Source: an uncultured Methanobrevibacter sp.
GTDB taxonomy: Archaea; Methanobacteriota; Methanobacteria; Methanobacteriales; Methanobacteriaceae
DNA: 64,000 bases
Assembly (NCBI GenBank): GCA_902774685.1
Contig: CACYJH010000008.1
Coordinates: forward strand, 62,001 to 126,000
Direction: 5' to 3'
The translations under genes and the position numbers were made by a program. A model generated the notes under the pieces. That model had not been told where the DNA came from. It saw only the letters and a list, made by a program, of their open reading frames with translations, and ran no database searches. Positions 18,161 through 27,318 of this stretch are shown in pieces. How positions within the stretch are numbered: position 1 is the stretch's first letter; each line of letters begins with the position of its first letter.

Positions 18161-19090
18161 TTATCCTATTTGAGTACCGCAGTTGGTACAGAACTTATCT
18201 CCAGGATCTACCTGAGCGCCACATTTAGGACATGCAGGAGCTTGTGGAGCTTCTGGCTTCTTACCATATTCCTTGGTTGGTTGAGCATCACCAATAACAG
18301 GACCGCTGGTGAAATCTTTTTGACTGTTGATTTCATCTATTAGTGCCCTCATATTTGCAATCCTCTTGTCATCAGATGGGTGAGTTGAGAAGAAGTCAAA
18401 TTCATTACCTCCCCTTTGGCTCATGCTTTCCCAAAATGCAGGAATTCCATTGATGTCATAACCAGCCCAATGAATGATCAGCATACCTAACCTATCAGCT
18501 TCCAATTCATGGCCTCTTCCAAATGGCTTGACGAACAGGAAGTCAGAACCGATATTTGCAGCATTGATGGATGCTCTTGTAATGTCTCCCACTGCACCTA
18601 AACCGAAGATATCCAAAATGAAACTTCCGAAGTAACCTGCAGTTGCAATGGTGTTCTTTGCACTTTCAACACTTGCACGGGTTCTTGAATGGTCAAGTAA
18701 AGCGTGTGCCATTTCGTGCCCTAAGATAAAAGCAATCTTCTCTTCAGTGTTTGCAATCGAAAGGATTCCGGAAAACATGATTATTTTTCCACCAGGCATA
18801 CAAAATGCATTTACGGTATTGTCTGCAATCAAATGCACATCCCAATCATAATAATCCTGAATATAGTCCATCCTGCCTATTTTTGTCAAGTAAGCTTCAA
18901 CAGCCTTGATCAATCTGACAGCTACAGCTCTCACCAATTGACCTTCAGGAGCATTATCCAATACTTGAGCCTTTTGGACCATAGCATAGTATTGCCGGTA
19001 TGAGTCTTCCAAGAACTTGTCATCATTTACAATATCAAAATGACTTTTACCTGTAAACGGATTTAAACTACTTCTTTTATCTTTTGCCAT
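18161..19090 (-). CDS. M48 family zinc metalloprotease with C-terminal zinc ribbon
   Basis: A peptidase domain with FILGHEMAHALLDHS (HExxH near 121) and a downstream zinc ligand in GHELEADRLG, typical of M48/HtpX-like enzymes. Near the end, CPKCGAQVDPGDKFCTNCG is a four-Cys zinc ribbon. There is no obvious signal peptide; a hydrophobic stretch (TIATAGYFGSFILDIFGLGAVG) after the HExxH may associate with membrane. SD GGTGAT precedes the ATG at 19090. A small separate zinc-ribbon protein is at 60083. Confidence 0.9.
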   Translation of the reverse strand: MAKDKRSSLNPFTGKSHFDIVNDDKFLEDSYRQYYAMVQKAQVLDNAPEGQLVRAVAVRLIKAVEAYLTKIGRMDYIQDYYDWDVHLIADNTVNAFCMPGGKIIMFSGILSIANTEEKIAFILGHEMAHALLDHSRTRASVESAKNTIATAGYFGSFILDIFGLGAVGDITRASINAANIGSDFLFVKPFGRGHELEADRLGMLIIHWAGYDINGIPAFWESMSQRGGNEFDFFSTHPSDDKRIANMRALIDEINSQKDFTSGPVIGDAQPTKEYGKKPEAPQAPACPKCGAQVDPGDKFCTNCGTQIG

Positions 19091-19147
19091 CTAATCACCA
19101 AACGACTAATAATTATATTTAAATATGTAATAAGTAATAAAAATAAT

Positions 19148-19546
19148 TTACATTTTGTATCCAGTTCCAACAAACTGGGCAATTTCCCTGCCTGTGTCAT
19201 CTGTAATGTCCACATTTATTACAGAGGTTGTCCTTCCATCCTTACGGACTGTAGCCTTTGCTATGAGCTTTTCTCCTTTTGCTCCGCTTAAATAGTTTAT
19301 GCTTACCTGAAGACCTACTGTCAGCTTGTGGAGTTGATTGGACATAACTGCAAAGGCAAAATCACCGAGAGTGAATATTGCTCCGCCCATTACAGCACCG
19401 AAACCATTTCTGAAATCATCCTTGATTTCTACACTGCAAATGCAATAATCATCTCCAAGCTCATCCAAATGAATGCCTAATTTTGCTGCAAATTTATCTC
19501 CATTGAAAAACTCTCTTGCTTCTTCTATTGATTCAAAAGTTGTCAA
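19148..19546 (-). CDS. PaaI-type hotdog-fold thioesterase
   Basis: 132 residues with the hotdog signature FRNGFGAVMGGAIFTLGDFAFAVMSN (near 45-70) and a C-terminal strand pair ending in VGTGYKM. Such proteins hydrolyse acyl-CoA or related thioesters; the substrate is unknown. The start is TTG at 19546, chosen because an AGGTGA site lies five bases upstream. It shares orientation with the protease and acetyltransferase genes around it but is separated from both. Confidence 0.8.
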   Translation of the reverse strand: MTTFESIEEAREFFNGDKFAAKLGIHLDELGDDYCICSVEIKDDFRNGFGAVMGGAIFTLGDFAFAVMSNQLHKLTVGLQVSINYLSGAKGEKLIAKATVRKDGRTTSVINVDITDDTGREIAQFVGTGYKM

Positions 19547-19704
19547 AAAATCACCTAATTAAAAATGTGAATAAAATTATTCTCAATTAATATTATTATA
19601 TTGAAAATCATTTAAAAGATTATTCTACTTAATAAGGTTCAGAAATAAAAAATTAACAAATCAAATCATTAAAAAGATTATAAGGTTCAGAGAAAAAAGA
19701 CAGA

Positions 19705-20283
19705 TTATTCATCTGTTTTAACCTTTCTAATAAACTTAGCAGGAATTCCTGCAACAATGGAACATTCATCCACATCTTTTGTCACTACTGCACCAGCTGC
19801 AATGATTGCTCCATCCCCTATTGTAACTCCAGGCAAAATGGTTGCATTTGAACCTATCCAAACCTTGTTTCCGATTCTTATTGGAGCTGCAATTAAATTT
19901 GCCCTATTTTTTGGATTCTCATCATGATTTAAAGTAGCCATAACAACATTATGGCCAATCAATACATCATCACCAATATAGATTCCTCCTTGGTCCTGGA
20001 ATTTGCATCCTGCATTGATGAAAACATTTCTGCCAAGATGAATGTTCTTTCCAAAATCTGTAAAGAATGGGGTGAAAACCCTAAATTCATCATCCAATTC
20101 TTTGCCAATCAATTTGGAGAAAAGTTCTCTTCTTTCATCAAAATCATGAAAATTATAATTTAATTCACAAGCGATCTTTTGAGCTTCAATGCTGTAATAA
20201 TTGCATGCATCTGCAGCTTCCTCATCCATAACCAATGCATCACCTGCATTGAAAATATCCAATAATTCATTAAGTTCCAACAT
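19705..20283 (-). CDS. hexapeptide-repeat O-acetyltransferase (maltose/galactoside acetyltransferase family)
   Basis: 192 residues. The N-terminus ([16 protein letters not shown]) matches the helical cap of sugar O-acetyltransferases; from about 75 the left-handed beta helix runs through [24 protein letters not shown]. The catalytic His lies in ATLNHDE near 117, followed by [22 protein letters not shown]. It transfers acetyl from acetyl-CoA to a sugar or similar acceptor. No ribosome site is visible before the ATG at 20283, so the message may be leaderless. Confidence 0.85.
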   Translation of the reverse strand: MLELNELLDIFNAGDALVMDEEAADACNYYSIEAQKIACELNYNFHDFDERRELFSKLIGKELDDEFRVFTPFFTDFGKNIHLGRNVFINAGCKFQDQGGIYIGDDVLIGHNVVMATLNHDENPKNRANLIAAPIRIGNKVWIGSNATILPGVTIGDGAIIAAGAVVTKDVDECSIVAGIPAKFIRKVKTDE

Positions 20284-20497
20284 AATTATAAATTGGTTTT
20301 GATAAGATATAAAAATTTTTAAAAAAAGCCGAAGGATTTGAAAAACCTAAGGAAACAGTAAAATAGAATATTGGAAAAATAAGTAAAAAAAATAAAAAAA
20401 GAAAAGATTTGCAAAAAAACTTCAAATAATAAAAATTATAGGATTTAAGTTAAATCAATATAATCTTCATTAAGTCACTTTGATATTTTTTATGCAT

Positions 20498-20830
20498 TTA
20501 TTTTTTATCGAATTTAATAAAGGATTTAATGATTTCTTCAAATCCTTTTCCTTCTTCTGCAGATTCAATTACTTTTTTGATTACATCAAAAAGGTTGTGT
20601 TCATTCTCTGCAGGAGTGTCAGAAGTTGTTGTAACTCCAGTAGCTAATGCAATATCTTCTGCTTTTACAGTTTGTCTTTTTGCGACTTTTGCGTATTCAA
20701 TTGCTTTTTTAGCAACTGCATCTGCGTCTGCTTCTAAGTATGCAACTAATGCATCTACTGCATCAGCACTTACTCTTTCAGCACCTTCTTCTTGAATAAT
20801 CCTTTTTACAGGAGCTTTTGGAATTGCCAT
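20498..20830 (-). CDS. archaeal histone with long C-terminal extension
   Basis: Residues 1-66 are a complete histone fold: PKAPVKRIIQEEGAERVSAD, a long central helix and the KRQTVKAEDIALATG loop-helix, which bind and wrap DNA as dimers. The remaining 44 residues (TTTSDTPAENEHNLFDVIKK to the end) are absent from ordinary archaeal histones of 65-70 residues. They start with a flexible Thr/Ser/Pro linker, then a likely amphipathic helix pair that may mediate contacts. SD AGAGGTG and a good TATA box support the start. Confidence 0.93.
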   Translation of the reverse strand: MAIPKAPVKRIIQEEGAERVSADAVDALVAYLEADADAVAKKAIEYAKVAKRQTVKAEDIALATGVTTTSDTPAENEHNLFDVIKKVIESAEEGKGFEEIIKSFIKFDKK

Positions 20831-20875
20831 AATTTACACCTCTTAATAATTGTATAATTTTTATTTTATTCTACT

Positions 20876-20885
20876 TATTTATATA
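20876..20885 (-). promoter_or_regulatory. TATA box of the histone gene
   Basis: On the minus strand GGAAAAACTATATAAATA gives a purine BRE followed by TATATAAATA. Transcription would begin about 25 bases later, leaving a leader of some 20-25 bases with the AGAGGTG ribosome site. This is one of the cleanest promoters in the window, fitting an abundant protein. Confidence 0.6.
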
Positions 20886-21097
20886 GTTTTTCCATATTTC
20901 TTACTAAATTAACTTAATAATTATACAAACTAATAAAAAACAAACAAGTTAATGAATATTAAAATAAATTAATGTGATAAAATTATATAAAAAATAAGAA
21001 AATTTCTGATTAAAAAAAATGAAAAAAAAGAATTGGAAAAGAAAATAAGGACTAAAAAAGTAGGATAAAAAAGAAAAAATAAGGAAGTATAGGCTAT

Positions 21098-22438
<1,341 letters not shown>

Positions 22439-22714
22439 TTAATCTCCGTTTGTTTAAATAAATAAAAAATTAATGAATTTAAGATATTTTTAAATTTGAA
22501 AAATTAATTAAACTAATATTGTTATCGTTGATCAAAAATAGCGATACAAAATTCAACTATATTTCAACTAACTATACTTAACTACAAAAGACATTTAACT
22601 ATAGCTATTTCCAAACAACAATAAGGAATATTAGTTAAATCAATTTTAGTGAAAAACAATTATTTAAAAAAAAATTTAAATAATATCTTAGGACATTCTT
22701 TTCAGATAAGATTT

Positions 22715-22775
22715 CACTATCATAACTTAAACATTTAAGATATTTCTATCAAAAAAGTTTATGCCTATGATAGTG
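22715..22775. repeat. inverted repeat CACTATCATA...TATGATAGTG
   Basis: Ten-base perfect arms at 22715-22724 and 22766-22775 separated by 41 bases; similarity continues inside (ACTTAAAC versus GGCATAAAC). It directly abuts the GGAA-N6-TTCC palindrome. It could form a stem in RNA or be a pair of protein sites. Confidence 0.6.
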
Positions 22776-22788
22776 GAAAACCTTTTCC
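22775..22788. promoter_or_regulatory. GGAA-N6-TTCC palindrome, candidate NrpR-type nitrogen operator
   Basis: GGAAAACCTTTTCC matches the operator form GGAA-N6-TTCC known for the methanogen nitrogen repressor NrpR. The nearest nitrogen gene is gdhA, whose start is about 340 bases away on the minus strand, further than usual. By chance roughly one such match per 100 kb of this composition is expected, so position near gdhA is suggestive only. A second perfect palindrome, TTGAATAATATTCAA, lies at 22811-22825. Confidence 0.4.
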
Positions 22789-23438
22789 GATTTTGATGTC
22801 TAATAATAAATTGAATAATATTCAATATAAAGGTACCTATTTTTAAAAAATTTTTATTTACAATTCAATATTAAAGGTATACAAATTCCAAGTAAATTAT
22901 GAAAATTAGGAATAAAAATACCCAATATTTGAAAATAAAGCTTTAAAATAAAAAAAATAGCAAAAATAATATATTGACAAGTAAATGTTAAAGGTTGACA
23001 AAAACAAAAAGTTTAATAATAACCAACAATAATAATAAAAAATAACAGCAAATTATTAAGAAAAAAAGCTTATTTTTTTTCAAATAGGGAAAATTTTGGA
23101 AAATCAGATTTTTCTAAGAATCTAAAAAAATTTGTTGACCAAGATAAGAATGATTTTTAAGAAATTTAAACAATATAAAAATTTTAGTAATATTATTAAA
23201 AAATGTATAAAAAACTTATCAAATAATAAATATTTGTTTAATAAATCAATGAAAATTTTTCCAATGAAAAAAGGATCCGAAAAATCATGCCAGTAGGCAA
23301 CAGTCGGAAAATAAAGTGCCAACCAAAATTGAACAAAATAACAAATAAATTAAAAATTTTTTAGACATCATAACAAAGTTTACAGTAAAATATTGAACAT
23401 GAAATAATTTAAAATTTTTAAGAAATGAGGTAAAATGC

Positions 23439-23987
23439 ATGAAAATCTTAATATCAAACCTAAAGGGAAAGGAACTTATGGACATAGCTTTGAAAAATGG
23501 CATAGACAAATTGATATCAGTATACATGAACTATAATGAAACCAGTTTGCTTGATCAGTACATGACCAAGGAAAACATCAAAATCAGCACAACAAATGCA
23601 ATAGAAGCTTCAAAACAATTAACTGACATAATAAGAAAATCAAAAGAGGGAAATGAAATCTATGTAGCTACTGATGGAAACTTCCTGGGATCCATTTTAA
23701 ACTTCGTTGCAAATAAGGAAGGGGCAAACTATATCTATTACTGCTTTTATGACCAAGCTATACAAATGCCAAAGTTAAGCATAAACCTTTCAGAAACAAA
23801 AATGAAAATTCTAAAAACCCTTGAAGAGTCCGAACAAACTGCAATCCTAATTGGAAAGAATGTGGGAATCTCAAGAGCTATGGTCTACAAACACATAAAT
23901 AGCCTAATGGAAGATGGATTAGTTGGCCAAACAAAACAATATGAAAAATATTACCTTACAAATGCGGGCAAGATGGCAATTATCTAA
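23439..23987 (+). CDS. winged-helix transcriptional regulator with CARF-like N-terminal domain
   Basis: 182 residues. The last 65 form a winged helix (SETKMKILKTLEESEQTAILIGKNVGISRAMVYKHINSLM, then YYLTNAG). The first 110 alternate strands and helices like a Rossmann fold: KILISNLKGKELMDIAL, then EIYVATDGNFLGSILNFVANKEGANYIYY. This is the layout of Csa3-type regulators, whose CARF domain senses cyclic oligoadenylates, with TDGNFLGS where they have a GGTK-like loop. The CARF assignment is by eye. No CRISPR genes are nearby. GAGGT precedes the ATG. Confidence 0.7.
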   Translation: MKILISNLKGKELMDIALKNGIDKLISVYMNYNETSLLDQYMTKENIKISTTNAIEASKQLTDIIRKSKEGNEIYVATDGNFLGSILNFVANKEGANYIYYCFYDQAIQMPKLSINLSETKMKILKTLEESEQTAILIGKNVGISRAMVYKHINSLMEDGLVGQTKQYEKYYLTNAGKMAII

Positions 23988-24139
23988 AAAATAGTCTAAA
24001 AATGAATAAAATCTAAGAAAATAAATTAGCAGCTTTAAAAAAAAAAGAAATATCAAAATGTGAAAATAATCATTCACATTTGATTTGAAATTTTAATTTT
24101 CGAGTTTTCAATAACTAATTCATATTATGCATTATCAAA

Positions 24140-24781
24140 TTAAGCTTCTGCAGGTTTGCCTTTTTCAGCCCATCTTACAGTCATGGTTGTGAATGGCTGA
24201 GCAATAGCAGTCCAAATTAAACTGAGTATCCAATGAGTGATAATCATAACCAATATATCAACGACAGAGTAAACGCCAACAAATGCTAATCCAATGAATA
24301 CGAAGTTGTCGATGAATTCACTGAAAGCAAGAACCAATAAGTTAATACCGGATGCGTAAGCTTTACCTTCGTTTACAATTGTAGTTAATCTTGCATTTAC
24401 CAAGTTACCGATCAAGTAACTGATGTATGAAGCCACAAGAATTCTTGGGGTTTGGGTAAATACAAAGGATAATGCTGCATCACCAGTGAAGAAATCTGGG
24501 GATGGCAAGAATAATATTAAAGTAGTCATAAATACGAATAATACGTCAGCAGCAATACCTAATATAAGGGTTCTTTGTGCAACTCTTTCACCGTATACAT
24601 CAGCAATTACATTGGTTAAGATATACACTAAAGGATAAATTAAAACTCCTGCAGGAGTTTCCATACCTAAAAAGTTAATATTAATAATCTTAACGGTAAT
24701 TAAGTTTGCAATGGTAAAAGCCATACAGAAGAATACTGTGAGTATTACTCTTTTTTCTGTAAAGTCAAAGTTTAAATCCAT
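24140..24781 (-). CDS. VUT/YhhQ family queuosine- or archaeosine-precursor transporter
   Basis: 213 residues, about six membrane helices. LIYPLVYILTNVIADVYGER (near 46), then the SYLIGNLVNARL and FSEFIDNFVFIGLAF segments are typical of the VUT family, which imports 7-deazaguanine precursors of queuosine; in archaea a link to archaeosine precursors is plausible. SD is weak. An inverted repeat lies about 60 bases upstream (24844-24894). Confidence 0.88.
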   Translation of the reverse strand: MDLNFDFTEKRVILTVFFCMAFTIANLITVKIININFLGMETPAGVLIYPLVYILTNVIADVYGERVAQRTLILGIAADVLFVFMTTLILFLPSPDFFTGDAALSFVFTQTPRILVASYISYLIGNLVNARLTTIVNEGKAYASGINLLVLAFSEFIDNFVFIGLAFVGVYSVVDILVMIITHWILSLIWTAIAQPFTTMTVRWAEKGKPAEA

Positions 24782-25104
24782 TAAATCAATCCTTAATTAA
24801 TAAAATTATAAAATTAATTATAATCGATTAAAAATCATAAGTTTATGAAATATTAAATTTAAAAGAAGATTTTTAAAAAATATGATATTTCATAGAACAT
24901 ATTAATATTTAATTTAATCTAATATAAATATGTGGTATTAATTATACAAATATCGATTTAATCCACCGAATTATTTTAAATCTAAGAAAATTTTATATAA
25001 TCAATAAACATATTAAATAATAGAAATTAATTAATGAATTTATTAATGAATTTATTAATGAAATTAATTCAAATATCTGATTTTAAAAACTAAGGAATCA
25101 AATC
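24782..25104. other. AT-rich divergent spacer
   Basis: Holds the promoters for the VUT transporter (minus) and the 25105 small gene (plus) and the inverted repeat listed next. Otherwise A/T-only with no frame. Confidence 0.4.
24844..24894. repeat. inverted repeat upstream of the VUT transporter
   Basis: TATGAAATAT (24844-24853) and ATATTTCATA (24885-24894) are perfect ten-base arms, with weaker pairing continuing inward over an A/T-rich 31-base loop. It sits about 60 bases before the transporter start, where an operator or leader hairpin could act. Chance is possible at this base composition. Confidence 0.4.
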
Positions 25105-25338
25105 ATGAGCTCTAAAAACAATCCAGAAGATTTAAGCCCAATTGAAGAAATCAAAAAGGAATACTTGGAAAAGATAGACTATTATGGGAATAGAAGAAGC
25201 AAATATGCCCTTTATAAGAAATTTTCCAAAAAATACAACCTTAACAAGAGAGTTTTCCTTTATATCATAAATCAAGCTCATGAAGATGTTGGAAGTCCTA
25301 AAAGATATGAGTTAAGATCCAATAGAAATAGAAAATGA
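25105..25338 (+). CDS. small basic hypothetical protein, 77 residues
   Basis: Lys/Arg-rich. After an acidic first 20 residues, RRSKYALYKKFSKKYNLNKRVFLYIINQ looks helical and might fold as a small nucleic-acid-binding domain; it ends RYELRSNRNRK. AAGGA lies 12 bases before the ATG. It is flanked by long spacers on both sides. I do not recognise a family. Confidence 0.6.
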   Translation: MSSKNNPEDLSPIEEIKKEYLEKIDYYGNRRSKYALYKKFSKKYNLNKRVFLYIINQAHEDVGSPKRYELRSNRNRK

Positions 25339-26148
25339 TATTTTTTTAATTGCTTTTTTTGAAATAAATAAAAATTCATATCAAAAAAAATAAACCACCA
25401 AAAATAAAACGAAATATTTATATACCCACAAAACATAATATTATACGATGTGTATATAATTACATATCAATATTTTAATAAATTTATAATCTCCAATAAA
25501 TAATTTATTAAACAATAATATTAATTTAAGAGGATATTAAAACCATTATCTTTTAAAAAGTCCTATATAAATTACCTTAAAACTTTATTTGTACCCAGTA
25601 CGAATATCTTTATACAAATTACCTAAATACTATTATTAATAACAAATACTTATTAATTTATTAAAGAAAGATAATGATAAATATCCTCTTATTTTACAAC
25701 TAATTTTTAAACATACAAACAAATAAAAATTATTTTTATTTTACAGATGATAATTATTTTTTTAATATTTTAAACAATTATAAGAAATTTTTATAAATTT
25801 ATGATAATTTTTACAAAATTGAAAAACTTAAAAATTGTTATAAAATATGAAAATATTTATAAATTAAAAAAATAAAAATAAGTATAGGATTAACATCCAT
25901 TGGGAAATGAAGAATATTATAAATTTTTATAATACTTTTCATTAAAGAACATAGTAAAACGGAATTTTTATGATTTATATTGTAAAAATAAATTTTAAAA
26001 ATTTTTTAAAAGATTAGAAGCTAACAAACTAACTACTATGTTCTTTCCTATTTTTTTCTATTTTTGCTATTTTTACAATTTTTAAAATTATTACAAATCT
26101 AAAAATGTTGCATTTTACTATTTTTAAAATAAAAAAATTTAAAAAAAG
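25339..26148. other. 800-base AT-rich gene-free region
   Basis: No protein frame is credible. It holds the long inverted repeat at 25527-25691 with a less A/T-rich loop containing GTACCCAGTAC, and T-rich sequence on the minus strand next to the dphB stop at 26149. No tRNA or known RNA recognised. Confidence 0.5.
25527..25691. repeat. long inverted repeat, two-part stem with 113-base loop
   Basis: Left arm TAAGAGGATATT (25527-25538) and ATTATCTTT (25545-25553); right arm AAAGATAAT (25667-25675) and AATATCCTCTTA (25680-25691). This gives 12 and 9 perfect pairs with a 6/4 internal loop. The loop includes two copies of AAATTACCT. It could be a structured RNA or a small inverted-repeat element. 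Confidence 0.65.
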
Positions 26149-26946
26149 TTAGATATCATCTAAGATCTCTTTAGGAGCTCCAGCCACTTCAACCAAATAT
26201 TCCGCTTCTACAATATGCAATTTGGAAGGAATGACAATGCAATGAAGAGGACCACCAAAATCAAAATCAATCAAATCCTTGATGTATCCAGCATGCACAA
26301 GATTGTCCTTTGATCCAACTCTTGCAATACCAATAGCTAAAGTGTCCTCATTGATCATACCCTCATAGTCAAGATTTTCCTTAATTGTCATTAGATTTTC
26401 CAATCCCTCATTGACAGTCATATACTTGTCCTTATGAGCTTGAATGTCCAAAAGAACCAAAGTGTGCATATCCATTTTCAAATTTTCTTCAATTGCCATG
26501 TAAGGGGATTTAGGGAAGTAATTATATTCCAAATCTGGAAATGGAATAGTGGTTACTTTACCGAACTTATAAGCTTGAAGACCTGAAATTGCAGGTGCAG
26601 AAGACAAGATTGAGGAACCATGAATGACTTCAAATTCTATTCCATCCCTTGCACATTCAACTAAAAAGTCCGAATGTGTTGTTGCAATCAAAGGATCTCC
26701 ACCAGTAATCAATGCAACATCCATCTCCTTTGCTTCCTTTAAGAATATGGATTCCTCTTCCACTTGAGTCCTGTCAAGAACAATGATTTCCTTGCCTATG
26801 ATTGACTCAATAGCTTCAAAATTGGAACCGAATAATCGTGAAGTGAAAAACTCAGCATATACCTTATCCACTTTCTGCAATGCTTCCACTCCTTTTAATG
26901 ATATGTCCTTTTCATCAAATAATCCTAAACCGACCAAATAAAACAT
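26149..26946 (-). CDS. dphB: diphthine synthase (diphthamide biosynthesis methyltransferase)
   Basis: Uses S-adenosylmethionine to methylate the modified histidine of elongation factor aEF2 on the way to diphthamide. 265 residues of the tetrapyrrole-methylase fold: MFYLVGLGLFDEKDISLKG at the start, the ALITGGDPLIATTHSDFL motif near 78, HGSSILSSAPAISGLQAYKFG near 109 and KFGKVTTIPFP following. SD GAGAGGG precedes the ATG. It stands alone between long spacers. Confidence 0.95.
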   Translation of the reverse strand: MFYLVGLGLFDEKDISLKGVEALQKVDKVYAEFFTSRLFGSNFEAIESIIGKEIIVLDRTQVEEESIFLKEAKEMDVALITGGDPLIATTHSDFLVECARDGIEFEVIHGSSILSSAPAISGLQAYKFGKVTTIPFPDLEYNYFPKSPYMAIEENLKMDMHTLVLLDIQAHKDKYMTVNEGLENLMTIKENLDYEGMINEDTLAIGIARVGSKDNLVHAGYIKDLIDFDFGGPLHCIVIPSKLHIVEAEYLVEVAGAPKEILDDI

Positions 26947-27076
26947 AATACCCTCTCTTGAAAATATAATTTAAATTATAAATAATTATTATAATATTAA
27001 ATATAAACTTTTGAATTTTAAATTAACCTAAGATAAATAAATATAAATTAATTAGAATAAGTAAAAATAGATTAAT

Positions 27077-27147
27077 AAAAAAAAGGGCGCTTTAAAACAC
27101 AGGCCCACCATAAACCTGCTATAAATTGTTAAAAAGCAACCCTTTTT
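27077..27147 (-). ncRNA. candidate structured RNA ending in a T8 tract
   Basis: Outer stem: AAAAAGGG (27147-27140) with CCCTTTTT (27087-27080), continued by GCTTT (27137-27133) with AAAGC (27093-27089) across a small internal loop. Inside, CAGG (27118-27115) pairs with CCTG (27103-27100) around TTTATGGTGGG. The strand ends with T8 at 27084-27077. The C/G content stands out from the surrounding A/T. It may be a small RNA, an attenuator ahead of dphB or a terminator. Not matched to a known family. Confidence 0.4.
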
Positions 27148-27172
27148 ACACCATACATCACCACTTTATTTT

Positions 27173-27206
27173 AAAAAAAAAAGCGTAGCTGTTTTAATAA
27201 CAGCTA
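27173..27206 (-). terminator. hairpin plus T10 terminator downstream of the MATE gene
   Basis: TAGCTGTT and AACAGCTA (27206-27186) form an 8-bp stem with a 5-base loop, then ACGC and ten T residues on the minus strand. It is a textbook hairpin/U-tract terminator. Confidence 0.7.
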
Positions 27207-27293
27207 ATAATATTTTAGATATACTTATATTTAAAGTTAATTAATAATAATACTATTTTTAAATAAAGTAATACTTAATATAACCGACCATTT

Positions 27294-27318
27294 AGCGTTG
27301 CTTTTCAAGCTAAACGCT
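27294..27318 (-). terminator. hairpin overlapping the MATE stop codon
   Basis: AGCGTT/AACGCT and GCTT/AAGC form a ten-pair stem with a two-base bulge and a three-base loop. The TAG stop at 27312-27310 lies inside it. Likely protects or defines the transcript 3' end. Confidence 0.55.

Larger units (their letters stand above)
26947..27309. other. spacer with three stable hairpins
   Basis: On the minus strand, between the MATE stop and dphB, there are a hairpin over the MATE stop codon, a hairpin followed by T10 (terminator) and a longer structured element followed by T8. The first two belong to the MATE transcript; the third is described as a candidate RNA. The remainder is A/T-rich. Confidence 0.6.

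Noticed and set aside
23122-23527. Two overlapping minus-strand open frames before the CARF-like regulator
   Set aside because: Composition is Phe/Leu/Ile-rich as expected from A/T sequence, there is no ribosome site, and one overlaps the real plus-strand gene.
27077-27147. Possible tRNA or fluoride riboswitch
   Set aside because: No cloverleaf arms or TTC loop, and the conserved positions of the crcB motif are not present; kept only as an unclassified structured RNA.
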